NCBI RefSeq assembly: GCF_037038585.1
Contig: NC_092521.1
Span: 77,118,398 to 77,182,397, forward strand
DNA: 64,000 nucleotides
Source of the DNA: Patagioenas fasciata
Taxonomy: Eukaryota; Chordata; Aves; Columbiformes; Columbidae
Direction of reading: 5' to 3'
Below, in pieces: positions 39,750 through 51,434 of the stretch. The notes below the pieces were generated by a model that saw nothing but the letters and a program-made list of their open reading frames with translations, did no database searches and was not told where the DNA came from. The number at the start of each line of letters is the position of its first letter. Position 1 is the stretch's first letter. The translations under genes and the position numbers were made by a program.

Positions 39750-41959
39750 AATGCCCTGGAATCTCTAAAATGTTGTTTACAGAAGAGACAGGTTAGATAC
39801 AATGATAGATTATGATGGAGTAGAAGGTTGTTCATTTATGTTTTAACCAGTGTCAAATTGAAAACTATTACTTACAAAGATTTTGTGATTCATTGCTTTA
39901 GGAGAGGTCTCCTGCAAAAACCTATGAATTCAAACACTCTGTTTAGCTGCTTACAACAGATCTAAGCCACAGTCGGCCTACGTCTGACAGAACATAACAG
40001 AAAGGAAAATGTATCTATTAAACACATAGAGGGGAGTTGAATCATATACCTTAAAGCAAAAGAAAGCACTTTTTGACAATTACGTCAGTGCATAAAATGG
40101 TTTCTGAATGCACTCCAAAATATGTTTTTAAAATGCTGTGAACTCACCTTTTTATTTTAAATGTGTGTGAATAGATGTATATCTTTAGAGACCAGAAGAG
40201 AAGTTAACAGTAGTGTCCATCGGGCCGCCGGGACTTGGAGTTCAGATCTAAACTACTTTCTGAATGTTCCTAAAGGTCTTGTGTGGTGAGAGAATGCACT
40301 GGATACAGGTCACATCAGGTCTGGGTTATGCTGTTAGATGATCCAACTTTGACTTTGTCTTGTTTAGCTCTTAGGGGTTTTGCCTTTCTGAAAAACAAAA
40401 CAAAAAAAACCACAACCAAACTTCAGTGATGTAACTGATAGGAAGACTATTATTGTAGCATTGGATTTTGAATTAATCTGACAATTGAGATTCTCTAAAA
40501 TGTTTTACATATAATTATTTCCTCAAAAGTTAGATTTTGAGCCTTATTACAATCCTGTTTTCAGTGGTTCCCAACCTCTACTGCAGCTTTGTGCGGCAAT
40601 TGGCTGGAGCAGCAGGTGTTCCCAGCCTTGTATGTTCCAAGGAATAAGTGGCCAGCACTTTGCTGTTTAAATCTATCACTGTCTGAGAACATCTGTTCCA
40701 AGGAAAGTTTAATAACATACTGTTCATTTAAGGATCCGGAAACACATGATCCTTGTTCACAGGGTGGTTTACAGCCCATGGAAGCCTTGTTGAACATTGC
40801 ATAGCAAGCTAGTGAAAGATAAAGAAATGAAATTAAAATCTGTTCACTGTTCCCTGGGACAGGATGGGGATGTCAGTGGGAGTCTATGATGTTGCCTCCC
40901 CCAACCCTCAGCAGCTAATGATTTGGGTTGCTAATGTTTAGAGCATCTTAAGGTGCAGACATGGAATTTGTGGTAGAAATGCTCTCTGGGTTTACATCAA
41001 AATTCCCCCCATTAAGGTTCAGCACATATTTACATTGTCTTCTGAAGTCAGACTGCTCACTTCTTTCTCATAAGTATCTTTTCCATTACTTTTAAGCCAG
41101 AGAAAAGTGAACTGCATCTAGCAAAGATATCAAAAAACAGGCATAGCAAAGAGGGATATATACATTTGGCTGCTATGTATCATGTGTTATTAGTGTCAAC
41201 ACTATCAATACTTAACACTTATATTTGACAGTATTAACACTGATTAGTGTATGCCATACAAACAGGAAAGCTAGGATTAGTAAGGCTGCATTATTTGTCA
41301 GGGATCATCACTACTTAGTACTTTTTACCTAACATGACAGTCTAAATAACTGAAAATGTGAAATTTAACCTGATAAAATTTGTGTTATTTCCCCTACCAT
41401 CTTCCTGCAGTATTTTCTGTCCTTTACGGCCAGGCACTCCACAAACAGAACACAGAACTCTTCCCTTAAAATGGAATCCTGGACTGATTTGCCATGTGAT
41501 TGGATCCTGAGATATCTTTCTTTTAACATACAGATAATGGCAATAAGCTCGACTAAGTGAGCCTTCAGTTCATTCTAAGCATGCATTACTTTATAAAACA
41601 TTATTTCCTTAAAGTTTCCTTATTCATTTTCTGAAATTACACCTTGTTTACTTCTGTGACCAGAGATCTCATATGCATTGCAAAGATTCATTTTGGACAG
41701 ATTGGACTACATCAAATGTCACTTCTGTTCTCAGTTGTGGGAAAACTATCTCAGTTTACTCTCAGTACAAACTCCTTCATTTTTATATTGCTTTGTTGCA
41801 CAACAGTCTGTTGTCACTAGCAAAGGCGCTTCTTGATGAAACTTCAAACTGATGAGTACATTCCTAATATAGTCTCACCAGCTGTCACTGCAAAATAATA
41901 GATTATTTTAAAAAATTGAGCTTGGGCCTGGGTGTTGTATACCTGATAATATCCTGATC

Positions 41960-41960
<1 letters not shown>

Positions 41961-41999
<39 letters not shown>

Positions 42000-42010
42000 T
42001 TTTTCCCCCC
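41961..42010. repeat. TA microsatellite followed by T14 and C6
   Basis: About 30 bp of (TA)n with one C interruption runs directly into T14 (41991-42004) and C6 (42005-42010). It is likely to be length-polymorphic and difficult for sequencing. Confidence 0.9.
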
Positions 42011-42230
42011 AGTGGAATAGTATTAAATTCCCTAACTCACGTACCTCAGTGTTAAAATATGCCTGTGTTAGTTGTAGCTGCTACTCTTGTTCATGTGTTC
42101 AGGTCTCCAGTTCTTTGTTTCAAGTTGAGGTTCAGAGAACAATAAAAGATTTTTCATGTGATGACATATGTCCAATTGCTTCTGTTTTTGGAAGTATCGC
42201 CTAGTGTCCTCTTGACTCATAGTAAAACAG

Positions 42231-42235
42231 CTGGC
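42231..42235. repeat. Target-site duplication CTGGC, left copy
   Basis: Five bases directly before the LTR terminus, identical to 42897-42901 on the other side. Confidence 0.8.
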
Positions 42236-42896
42236 TGTCGAGGGTTAGGATTGCGGGGTGACAATCAAACCCTGGCAGATGTATTGTTAACCTCCTCTCC
42301 CCGCCACTTCCCCCTTTTGCCCCTCCCTCTCCCCCCTTCCCACTCAGGACAGGCAATCGGGAGGGAAAGAAGGACAGAGAAAAGAGAGTTGGAAAAGTTA
42401 AAGATATTTTACTAATGCTACTAATAAGAATAGAGAAAATAATACAAAATATACAAAACCAATCTTGTAAGTCTCAGCAACTGCAGAGCCAGCACCCAAA
42501 GTCCTGGATTAGACTCTATAGCCAACCGGAGCTGGATTCAGTCTCTCACTAGGCCTCAGTTCGCAGGGATGACCAGCAAGGTCCTCTCCTAATGTCAGCC
42601 ATGAGGAAAAAAGGGAAAGAGACAAAAAGGGATGAGATCCTCGTGATCTCCCACTTTTATATGAAGTATTCGCGTGAATGGGATGTTATACACCGTTGGT
42701 CAGTCTCCCGATCATCAGTTTTCTCGTTGCCCCTCTCGCGAGATGTCCATCCGTGCTTATCAATAAGTTTGCATTCCATTGCTAGGTTTAACCAAAACAT
42801 GTGTTGGGTTCTCCAGGAAAATGCAGCTAACATGAAGGCTTTAGCTGACAGGCAAATTCACTAAAAGAGAAACTTGTTTTTAACAAAACCAGGACA
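42236..42896 (-). mobile_element. Solo LTR of an ERVL-like endogenous retrovirus, complete, antisense in intron 1
   Basis: On the minus strand the element starts TGTCCTGGTTTTG and ends CCTCGACA, so it has TG...CA termini and is 661 bp long. It is bounded on both sides by the same 5 bp, CTGGC (42231-42235 and 42897-42901), a target-site duplication of the length expected for ERVL/class III elements. The TGTCCTGGTTTTG start is typical of avian ERVL-type LTRs. Inside, on the minus strand, are TATAAAAG (42654-42661), a TCTCGCGAGA palindrome upstream of it (42734-42743) and an AGTAAA polyadenylation-signal variant (42408-42413), consistent with U3-R-U5 order. There is no internal gag/pol/env sequence, so it is a recombined solo LTR. 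Intact ends, a perfect duplication and retained CpGs suggest a fairly young insertion. Confidence 0.85.
42654..42661 (-). promoter_or_regulatory. TATA box of the solo LTR
   Basis: The minus strand reads TATAAAAG. If used, transcription would begin about 25-30 bp further on (near 42625-42630) and run leftwards, antisense to ANKRD33B. Confidence 0.5.
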
Positions 42897-42901
42897 CTGG
42901 C
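42897..42901. repeat. Target-site duplication CTGGC, right copy
   Basis: Five bases directly after the LTR terminus, identical to 42231-42235. Confidence 0.8.
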
Positions 42902-43664
42902 AAAGCAGCCCAGGCCACCTGCAACTCAGTCAACACAATGCCCCTCAGCTCGTGTTTTTTTCAGGGCTGTTTCCACTGCTACACGCAATCCTGAGTGTCC
43001 TCCTCTTCTGGCTTCTTTCTGTAGCAAAAACGACGGCCAAGAGGATGTGATACAGCAAGAAACAAAGTAGCCCCTTTCTCTGGTGGTTGGGAGAGGACAT
43101 GTCAGCCAGCGTTGGCTGTTGGTCAGGCTATACAGTTAAAAAATGTCCTCCGTACTCCAGCAGCCCTCCAGCCCTTTGGACACAGCGTGATTTGGGGGAG
43201 ACATCTGAGGGGTGAGAGGTGGCAGCAGATGCTGTGAGCAAAGGACTGTGAGAAGTCCTGTGGTTCCTGGTGGGATGGGGTGTGGTGAAGGGCTGCTGAG
43301 CAACCAGATGTTGTCTCATCTGGGGTTTGCCTCATGGAAAGATGAGAACTCCCCATGGGAGTGAGGAGAAAAAAAATGTTGCTGCTGTTGATAGTTTTCT
43401 TCCAGTTTTCCTCCCATCGGGATTCCCATGGGTTGAAGACACAATCATCTTAACTCTTCAGTTGTCTTCTCCCACAAGCTTCGGTCAAGGGAGCCATGTA
43501 GAGGCAGCCAGGTGGCTGGTGCTGGGGAAGACACTGAATGGTGCAAGAGATGGGAACATGTTGCAGCCTCCTGTGGAAGTATATACAACCCCCAAGTCCC
43601 CATCAGCTCAAGGGTTTTTAATTTCCCATTGAATTATTCACCTTCCTTATGTGGCTTGATATTT

Positions 43665-43683
43665 AAAAAAAAAAAAAAAAAAA
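43665..43683. repeat. A19 homopolymer
   Basis: Nineteen consecutive A. Confidence 0.9.
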
Positions 43684-46600
43684 GAGTTAATCCCTCATAA
43701 GCATCTCTCAGATCTCTCAATATTGCCATGTGATAAAAAAAAATGTTTCCTATATATCCCACCCATTGGAATATATCTGGTCACAGGACGTGTGTTTATT
43801 TATCTTTTGTGTCCCTTATGGCCCCCGGCAGCAGCTTCCTGAGGTTTCTGCCAGCTGCTTATATCATTAGTGATGCTGAAACCAATTCAGACAACATACA
43901 TGTTAGTAAATAAGGAAAGTCACACAGATTTTATTACCTTTTCTTGTTTGATTTATTACACAAGTGACACTGGTTTTCATTGTTGTGTAATGCAGGCTTT
44001 TGGGCACAGTAAAATTAACTTTCCTGGGACTATTTTTAGAGGTGATTGTGGAGATTTGGATTAGAGTAGATTAAGGACTTCTGCAGCAATGATACATATC
44101 CTAAACTATACCTTTACTTAAAGACATGTGGCCTGACTGATACAAGAGGTATTATGAAATAAGTGAAGCCAAACATATTCCACAAAATGGAGGGGTAAAA
44201 ATGGTGGGTTATCATCAGCATGTCCATGGAGTGGCCCGTGTTTTTAGCTAGCAAAGTGCAATTCGCACCGTGAAATGAATCTGTGAGCACTCATAATGCT
44301 GTCAAGCAAAGGTGGAAATTTTGTGCTTTCAGTAGCCAGGCACTGGAAGGGGCAGTGCCATTTAAACTTGCTTTTCAATACAAGAGTGTGCTTCAGGCTA
44401 CTGTGTTCCTCTGCAGAGGAGGCAGAGAGTTTTGCTTGCTGCTGCTCTGTCCCTGCTCAAATACCCTTTCGCACCTGTCTGATCACTTCCTCTGGCAAAA
44501 TCAGCATCTTACCCATTGCTCCCCTCCAGGCACATGGGGTTTTGTCCAAGTAACACTCAGACAAAATTAAATTCCCCATTCTTTTTTTGTCTCTCTCCCA
44601 ATATGAATTTGTATGTGACTAAGCTCTTGCAGCCCTTTCTCTAAAAGGTCAGACTAAATTATTTTGTGCAGATAATATTAAAGCTTATGTGCTTGATGGA
44701 TTTCTGTAGCACATAAACACCACTTTTCATAGGACTGATGACCAGAATAATTACCTCATCTCAGTCACCATTGATCTAATCAGCTAAAGCAATTATAATA
44801 CAAGCTCAAACCATTTATGAAAGTTTCTCAGATTGCTTTGTGCAGACTGGAAGGGTTTGTGCATTATAAACAAATTATAGTGGATAGTGATGCTCAGTGC
44901 AAAATTTTGTTCTTTTTTAACAAAAAGTAAATCCAGATTCTCCACTAACCCAGGTTTCACAGAGCTGCAGAGTTTTCAGTGGAGATCAGAATTTCCCTCA
45001 AATAATTTTGGGAGATTTATTTTGAAATACTTGACCTGATTTTTTTTTTTTTCTTTGTATGTGAATTATGTTATAGTGAGTAACAGTTATATATAGTTCT
45101 GTTATAATGGTGTGTTCTGTATAACAAAATATTAAATATATGAATAATTATTTTAGTAAATCAACAAGAAGAAGTTTAAAGGCAACTTTATATTCCTTCA
45201 TGTTTTATTAATCTTCCATCTCTATTACTCATGATATTGTTTGTGCAATATACTTTTAACTTCGACATAATTTTCATAGTTGTCCCTACATATGATTGTA
45301 GATTACGAGTCATTAGCTCATTTAATTCAGTTACATACAATTTTAGTCATTGCTGTTAAACCAACCTTGCAGAATTGTCATTAATATTTACAGATAGATA
45401 TAAAGCAACTGGACAGTTGTTTGTCATGATGATCAGGTAAAGCAATGGTTAATGAAAATTTAGTCTTTTGCCAGGCCCATTTTTGTCTGGAATAACAGGC
45501 AAAACGCTATAATAAGCTGTTTTCATTCTCAGCACCTTGGTAGAAAACAAGTTGTCTGAAGAGATTTTTTGAAAAGCTAAAATAATTGCATGCTGCATGT
45601 GATTTGCTCTGCTGTTCAGCTTGAGTTCATTATTGATCCCCTAGTATTTCTTGTGATCTCTATTACTTGTAATGATCTAGTGTACAAATAGCCTTACATC
45701 TGTAATTTTGTCATATCATCTGATTTACAAAATTATCTCCTGAGATATGTGTGACCTCACTTAATCAAACACATTGTTTTGTCATTAGCCAACACAGCTG
45801 AGCAGAGTGGAGTTTATTTTCATAGTGGCAGCACTGTTCCAGTCTTACATGAAATCAAAGGCACATGAAGAAATATCAGATTAAAATGAATCAAAAGTTT
45901 CCCAAGACTATTCCATTCTATTTCAAACAGACAAATTTCAAGTTGTTGCTTTCGTAGCAAATTTTAAGATGATACTTTCAGTCTGATTACAGAAGAGTGC
46001 TATGAAACTCTTACAATTCATAAACTCTGCCTGAAGGAAGTGTTGCAACATCTGATTAACTTCAGGTAGTCCCATGCCTGCAGCACCTGTTTATGTACTC
46101 TGGGATGAAATTAGGAAGATTAGTTATACTTTATCTAGAATTTACGGGAAATAAGTAATTTATCCCAGACTGCCTGTTTTGTCATGTATTGTAAAATATT
46201 GTTCATTTCACTCTGTCACTTCAAAACAAAGGAGGATCTTTCAAAACTGTGCTAGTTACATAGAATATGTCATATACTGTAGAAAAACTGTGGGGAAGCT
46301 CTGTAAAATGCCAAATGTTCCACGGAGGAAAGACAGAGCCCTCAACACCTGGCAGTATTATGGCTTCTACTTGGAAAAAACCTGTTACTGAGCTGTATTT
46401 CAACACCCCCTTATGTGGAAAATCGACAGTAAATGTTAATGTAGTTGATATGATGGATGACTCATGCTTTCACGTTTGTCACGCGGAGCCTGTATGCAAT
46501 ATTTGAAAAATGAAATAGTATCTGTTGTGAACCTCGGAGAAGTCAGCAGCCCCAGCCTCCTGTAATGAAGAAATCCTTTTTCCTGTAGTCCAAAGCCAGC

Positions 46601-47479
46601 AATGTAATTTCATGTTTAAGGTCTCTTATGCACAGAAGATCAAAGCAGATTACTTTGCCTGTTCTGTTTCGTTGGTCTGGGAGAATGATGGGCAGCAACC
46701 TCAGACACTGACCAGGAGAGAGCAAGTCTTATCTAACACAGCAGTCCTGGAAAAGCAGGGACACTGGGCTTGCATGCTGTGACATATGTACAGGCATTCC
46801 TTCTAAGAACTGATTATTATATCTTAATGGAAATAGTTTGAGGTTTTATTGTGATTTAAAATAAGAGGTGATTGAGGACATACGAAAGGGAAAAGGATAT
46901 GTTGAAGGAGAGAAGTTGAAGTTTTAGGGAGAGAACATGCATTTAAGAATTATCAGTCTTCCTTCTAAGCTTTCACATGTAGTGAATATGTCTGAGAACT
47001 GGTCTTAATAACAAAATAATAGTAAGTATCAGTTTAAGAAATATAATTTTTTTCCATGTACACTGACCACTTCACAGTTGCATTGTGACTCTTCATAAGA
47101 GGAGGAGGACAACTGATGCTTTGGTAGCACACTAATGAGATAAAATGTCATCTCTTTTCTGAGGATAACCAGATTACTCATGTTCAGAATTTTCTAGCTA
47201 AAAATCTTCTATACTGCTTTACTTTTATATTTAAAAAAAGAACAAAATGAAAAAAGAAAACCAAAACATTAAGCACACAGCTGTATTTTTCTGCAGACCG
47301 CTGTGATACAGGTTGCTGCTTTACCAATTGCTCCAAAAGGCAACTGGGTAAAAGTAGCTTTGTATCAGTTATATGCATTAATTGAGACCGTTGAAAGAGT
47401 TTTTAGTATATTTTGTTTGTGGAGAGTAGAATTTATTGGCATTTCAAGTTAAATATTCTAGTCTAATAACTCACGGTGT

Positions 47480-47507
47480 GATTGATTGATTGATTGATTG
47501 GTTGATT
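47480..47507. repeat. (GATT)n microsatellite
   Basis: About seven GATT units with one GGTT variant. Confidence 0.9.
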
Positions 47508-47581
47508 GTGTGTCCAAGTTGATCTGCTTGCACTAACTTTCAGCAAGCAGCATACAGACAGGGCCAGAAATAGATGCAAGG

Positions 47582-47664
47582 AAACAATAAAAAACCAAAA
47601 AAAGGTAAAAACAAAACAAAAAAGAAACAAACAAAAAAAAAAAAACCCAAAACACCCAAAAAAG
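47582..47664. repeat. A-rich low-complexity tract
   Basis: About 80 bp of A with scattered C and G and almost no T. The Phe/Leu-rich open frames read from the opposite strand here are products of this tract. Confidence 0.85.
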
Positions 47665-48659
47665 CAACCTGAAACCACGAATTATCATGGTATCCTTGAA
47701 CCAGGTTCCAGGAAATAACCATCAAATCCAGAGGTTTGTTTGTTGCAATTTTCATTCTAAAGCTGTAGCCTCCTGCACCTCATTTCAATATCTGACACAT
47801 TTGGAAGAGTTATGGAAAGGAAAGCCATCCCCCTGCAGCCCTGGACAGTGCAGGGAACCATATGGCAATGAAGCAACTTGTTTTTATGTCCTTGTGTGAT
47901 CACTCATTTTGCCTCTCAACCAGGGAGCACTGGGTATGCTCTGTTGAACACCAGGTCCTCACACTCTTATCTGACCTGCTTCAGATTCATATAACCATCC
48001 TTCAAAAATAATTTTTCACTCTACTGCTTCAGGTAATCCCTCAGAAAGTTCCCATTCTCCATTGCCTTCCCGTATCCTTAAGCAAGCAGTCTTTGATAGC
48101 ATCTTTGGAAAATACACTTCAGAAAATCCTGATATGTAAGTAATCCTTCTGGTTTATAAACTCGGAATGGTGAATGAGGTTGAACAATTTTGAGATCATT
48201 TGTGTCTTGTTTCTGCTGAAATCAGAATGCCAGTGTGTATTAGATCCTATCTGATGGAGGTACCCACTAAAAGTAGGACAAAAGTCCCTAAATACTGTAA
48301 AGCAAAAGCCTCTCACAAAAAAGAGCTAGTGTTTGTTGTTGGTTCTTGTTTGTTTTACTGTTTTACAGTTTGTTTTGTTTTTAAATAGAGCAAAAAAATG
48401 ATTTTTTTCTGAAGCATCTGGTAAATATTTTTAGAACACACAAATGTCGTGAGAAAATATACTGTGAAAATATCCTTGAGATACTGAGTGAAACAGTTTT
48501 TTTCCATTAGAGATTATAACCACTTTAAGTTATTCTTATGGCTTTTTGAAAATACTGCTCTCATCAAAAATGCCATTTTTCCAGTGAACAATTCTTATTG
48601 TCAATAATTTACGTCTCCAAACTATTGTATACTTAGTTTTCTAAGGAGGAGTGGTTGAT

Positions 48660-49506
48660 ACAGCAGGAGGTTTTGCTGCCATTCAGTGAGATCTGGACAA
48701 GTTGGAGGGCTGGGCAGAGAAGAACCTGATGAAATTCAACAAGGGCAGGTCTAGAGTCCTGCACCTGGGGAGGAATAATCCCAGGCATCAGTACAGGTTG
48801 GAAGCTGACCTGCTGGAAAGCAGTATTGTAGAGAAGGACCTGGGAGTCCTGGTGGACAAAAGGTTGACCACAACTCAACAATGTGCCCTTGTGTCCAAGA
48901 AGGTCAATGGTATCCTGGGGTGCATTAAGAAGAGTGTGACAAGCAGGTCGAGGGAGGTTATCTTGCCCCTCTGCTCTGCTCTGGTGAGGCCCCTTCTGGA
49001 ATACTGCGTCCAGTTTTGGGCTCCCCAGTTTAAGAAGGACAAGGAATTACTGGAGAGAGTCCAGTGGTGGGCTACAAAGATGATTAGGGGCCTAGAGCAC
49101 ATTTCTTATGAAGAAAGACTGAGAGAGCTGGGTCTGTTCAGCCTGGAGAAGAGAAGGCTGAGAGGGGATCTCATCAATGTTTATAAATATCTCAAGGGTG
49201 GATGTCAAGAGGATGGAACCAGACACCTTTCAAGTGGTGCCCAGTGATAGGATGAGGGTCAATGGGCACAGACTGAAGCACAGGAGGTTCCATCTGAATA
49301 TGAGGAGAAACTTCTTTACTTTGAGGTGCCAGAGCAATGGAATAGGCTGCCCAGAGAGACTGTGGAGTCTCCTTCTCTGGAAATATTCAAAACCCAGTTG
49401 GATGCCTTCCTGTGTGATCTGCTCTGGGTGAACCTGCTTTAGCAGCTGGGTTGGACTGGATGATCTCCAGAGGTCCCTTCCAACCCCAACCATTCTGTGA
49501 TTGTGA
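48660..49506 (+). mobile_element. CR1 LINE, 5'-truncated 3' end with decayed ORF2
   Basis: This is the C-terminal end of the CR1 reverse-transcriptase ORF2 plus the short 3' UTR, in the same orientation as ANKRD33B. One frame stays open from 48702 to 49247 and contains CR1 landmarks: [49 protein letters not shown] and [16 protein letters not shown]. The frame is then lost: CR1-like sequence continues in a second frame from about 49215 to 49330 ([26 protein letters not shown]) and a third until a TAG near 49441, so at least two indels have accumulated. The 3' end (GGTCCCTTCCAACCCC, then ATTCTGTGATTGTGA) is the CR1 tail. CR1 elements are normally truncated at the 5' end, and this one is dead. 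Confidence 0.92.
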
Positions 49507-51304
49507 GATTTTCCACTGTCATTAGTAACTGATATTTTACTGAATAACTGGGGAATGTTTTAAATCTGTGAGTTTTTGAGCTGGAAAGACCTATATCCTG
49601 AACATCAAGTGAAAAATGAAGTTGTTAAAGAGCTAAAATAATGCTCAAGTCCTTACCAAGTGGACACTGACTCATTTCTTTTTAAAGCTAAGAATGATTA
49701 CATTGTAGTAAAACTTGGATTAATCTGAACAATGCCAACAGAAGAGTACATATGTTTTAGTGAACAATATTTCAGGTCATCTATATATGTCTGGTTTTAA
49801 GCAGAATCCTCTATACAATTTCATTAGAATGATTTGAAGTATCATAGGTTCTTCACAAGGAAATGGAGATGCTCTTTATAAAGCAGTGGTGGGTATTGCT
49901 TCATACTGAGGACAAGAGTGAATTGAGAATAAAATCAATCAGAGTAATAATTTTATTGAAAGATGTAATTGAGAAATATCCTACATAGCCTGTGAGAATC
50001 CCAAGGAGTTGGCATTGCCTCTGTATCTTAATGGAGTTGTTTGCCAACTTAGCCAAAAGGACTATTCAGAGTAACAATGAAACAGGACACTGAAATATTA
50101 ACTAACTTGTTACAATAACAAAAAATCAGAAGCCACAGTTGTTATCATTTACTGGATGTCTCTGTCTCAGCAGCGTCCATGGAGAAAAGAAATAGAGAGA
50201 ATGTCTAGGCAAGAGCCACTTAGAGAAATGTTGGAGTCATCAGGCTGGGCCATTCAGTTTTCATAACCAAATTCTCCTGCTTGCTAGTCCTTTATGGTTA
50301 TGAACTTGCAGCGTGGTTGTGTGATTGTGTTTTAAGCAGGCAGGATTACCAGAGAGGTTGAAATTTGTGTCTCTGCCCTTATCTTTTTCAATAGTCAGAT
50401 ACTGATGCTGAGCTCAATAAAACTGAGTCATGCGTTGGCAGTGAGGAGGGTGAGCAGGGAGCACTGAATTATCTGCACCCGCCTTGCTCTACACCTATCA
50501 GCCCCATGCAGATGAACACAAGGCTGTTTGAATAATCCTGAAGACTGGTGATAATGATTTTAATCCTAGTGGTAAAGTGAGATGCCAGGATTAAGTACTA
50601 TAGTGCCATTTAGGTAACAAGAAGTGTATTTTGATGTATTTTAGGGAAGGTGTCATTTTGCTGTTGTGGAGTGAAACACTGTCTGGGTAGCAAGTGGGGT
50701 TATAAGGTTTATCTGCTGGCTTGGCTTCCTCCTGCAAGTTTTACAGCTTCCAGCTGTCATAAAGCACATTAAACAGGAACTATAAAAGCAATTTTATTTT
50801 ATTTATGGCTATAAAAAAGTCTAGTTCTAATAGGAAACCTGAAGTATTTAAAGATAGCAACAGGCACTATGAACACGACTCCTGCCTACCACTTCCTCTT
50901 CAGAGAATAAGCAGTTGTTTTCCAGATAATTAATATTCAGAGCAGGTCCAGTTCATCTTACCTTCTGGGTTCATTTTATTATGTAATAAAATCTGATTTA
51001 TTGTCATTTGAATATAGAGTATATAGCCATATAAGCTTAAGCCATTTATAAACAGTTACTTTCCAAGTAGTATAACATAATACCTACTCTCTTAGGTATC
51101 TGAGCAGTACCAAACATTACTCACCAAAGGGCAGAGATAAAAAGCAGTGTTTTGGATCTGAACATTGTGTCTTTAGCTAATCACTAGTTATGCTGATACC
51201 TTTTTAGTTCTTCAGTCTGAAAAAAAAAATCAGACTGGTGGTCTTCATCAGTGAACTTTTCAAAATCCAACAAACCTAACTCTCTCTTTATATATTACTT
51301 CCAG
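49507..51304 (+). other. ANKRD33B: ANKRD33B intron 1, 3' part
   Basis: AT-rich intronic DNA between the CR1 copy and exon 2, with no recognisable gene or repeat. It ends with a pyrimidine-rich tract and TTACTTCCAG at 51295-51304, the acceptor used by exon 2. Confidence 0.75.
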
Positions 51305-51434
51305 AATGGTCTTATCGTTGCCTGTTACCAAGGTTATGTGGATATTGTGATAGCCTTAGCGCAATGCCCTCACCTTGATGTGAACTGGCAGGACAACGAA
51401 GGGAACACGGCTCTAATTACAGCTGCACAGGCAG
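51305..51434 (+). CDS. ANKRD33B: ANKRD33B exon 2: second ankyrin repeat and start of the third
   Basis: This 130-nt exon encodes residues 145-187 plus the first base of codon 188. It is flanked by a pyrimidine-rich acceptor (TTACTTCCAG) and a consensus donor (GCAG|GTAAGG). It begins in phase 0 and ends in phase 1. The translation [20 protein letters not shown], followed by [20 protein letters not shown], is one full ankyrin repeat (about 145-178) with the typical GLIVAC and DVNWQD-GNTAL signatures, then the start of the next. The same block is very strongly conserved in vertebrate ANKRD33B. The frame also stays open for a while in both flanks, but the recognisable ankyrin sequence begins and ends exactly at the splice sites. 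Intron 1 before it is 31,539 bp. Confidence 0.95.

Larger units (their letters stand above)
19766..42235 (+). other. ANKRD33B: ANKRD33B intron 1, 5' part
   Basis: The donor is GTGAGC at 19766. After the CpG island fades the sequence is AT-rich intronic DNA. No further coding exon with ankyrin or other recognisable sequence is visible. It holds short poly-A/T tracts (21208-21231, 22117-22130, 36048-36077), a 12-bp tandem duplication near 39721-39749 and a TA microsatellite at 41961-42010. Confidence 0.75.
42902..48659 (+). other. ANKRD33B: ANKRD33B intron 1, middle part
   Basis: Intronic DNA with no supported exon. The first 700 bp after the LTR are more GC-rich than their surroundings but match nothing I recognise; a 7-bp-stem inverted repeat (CCAGATG/CATCTGG) lies near 43300-43325. 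The rest is AT-rich, with A19 at 43665-43683, a GATT microsatellite at 47480-47507 and an A-rich tract at 47582-47664. The block 44700-44900 is unusually dense in ATTA-type core sites. Confidence 0.65.

Noticed and set aside
47463..47755. Phe/Leu-rich membrane-like minus-strand frames
   Set aside because: They are translations of the complement of an A-rich low-complexity tract, not transmembrane proteins.
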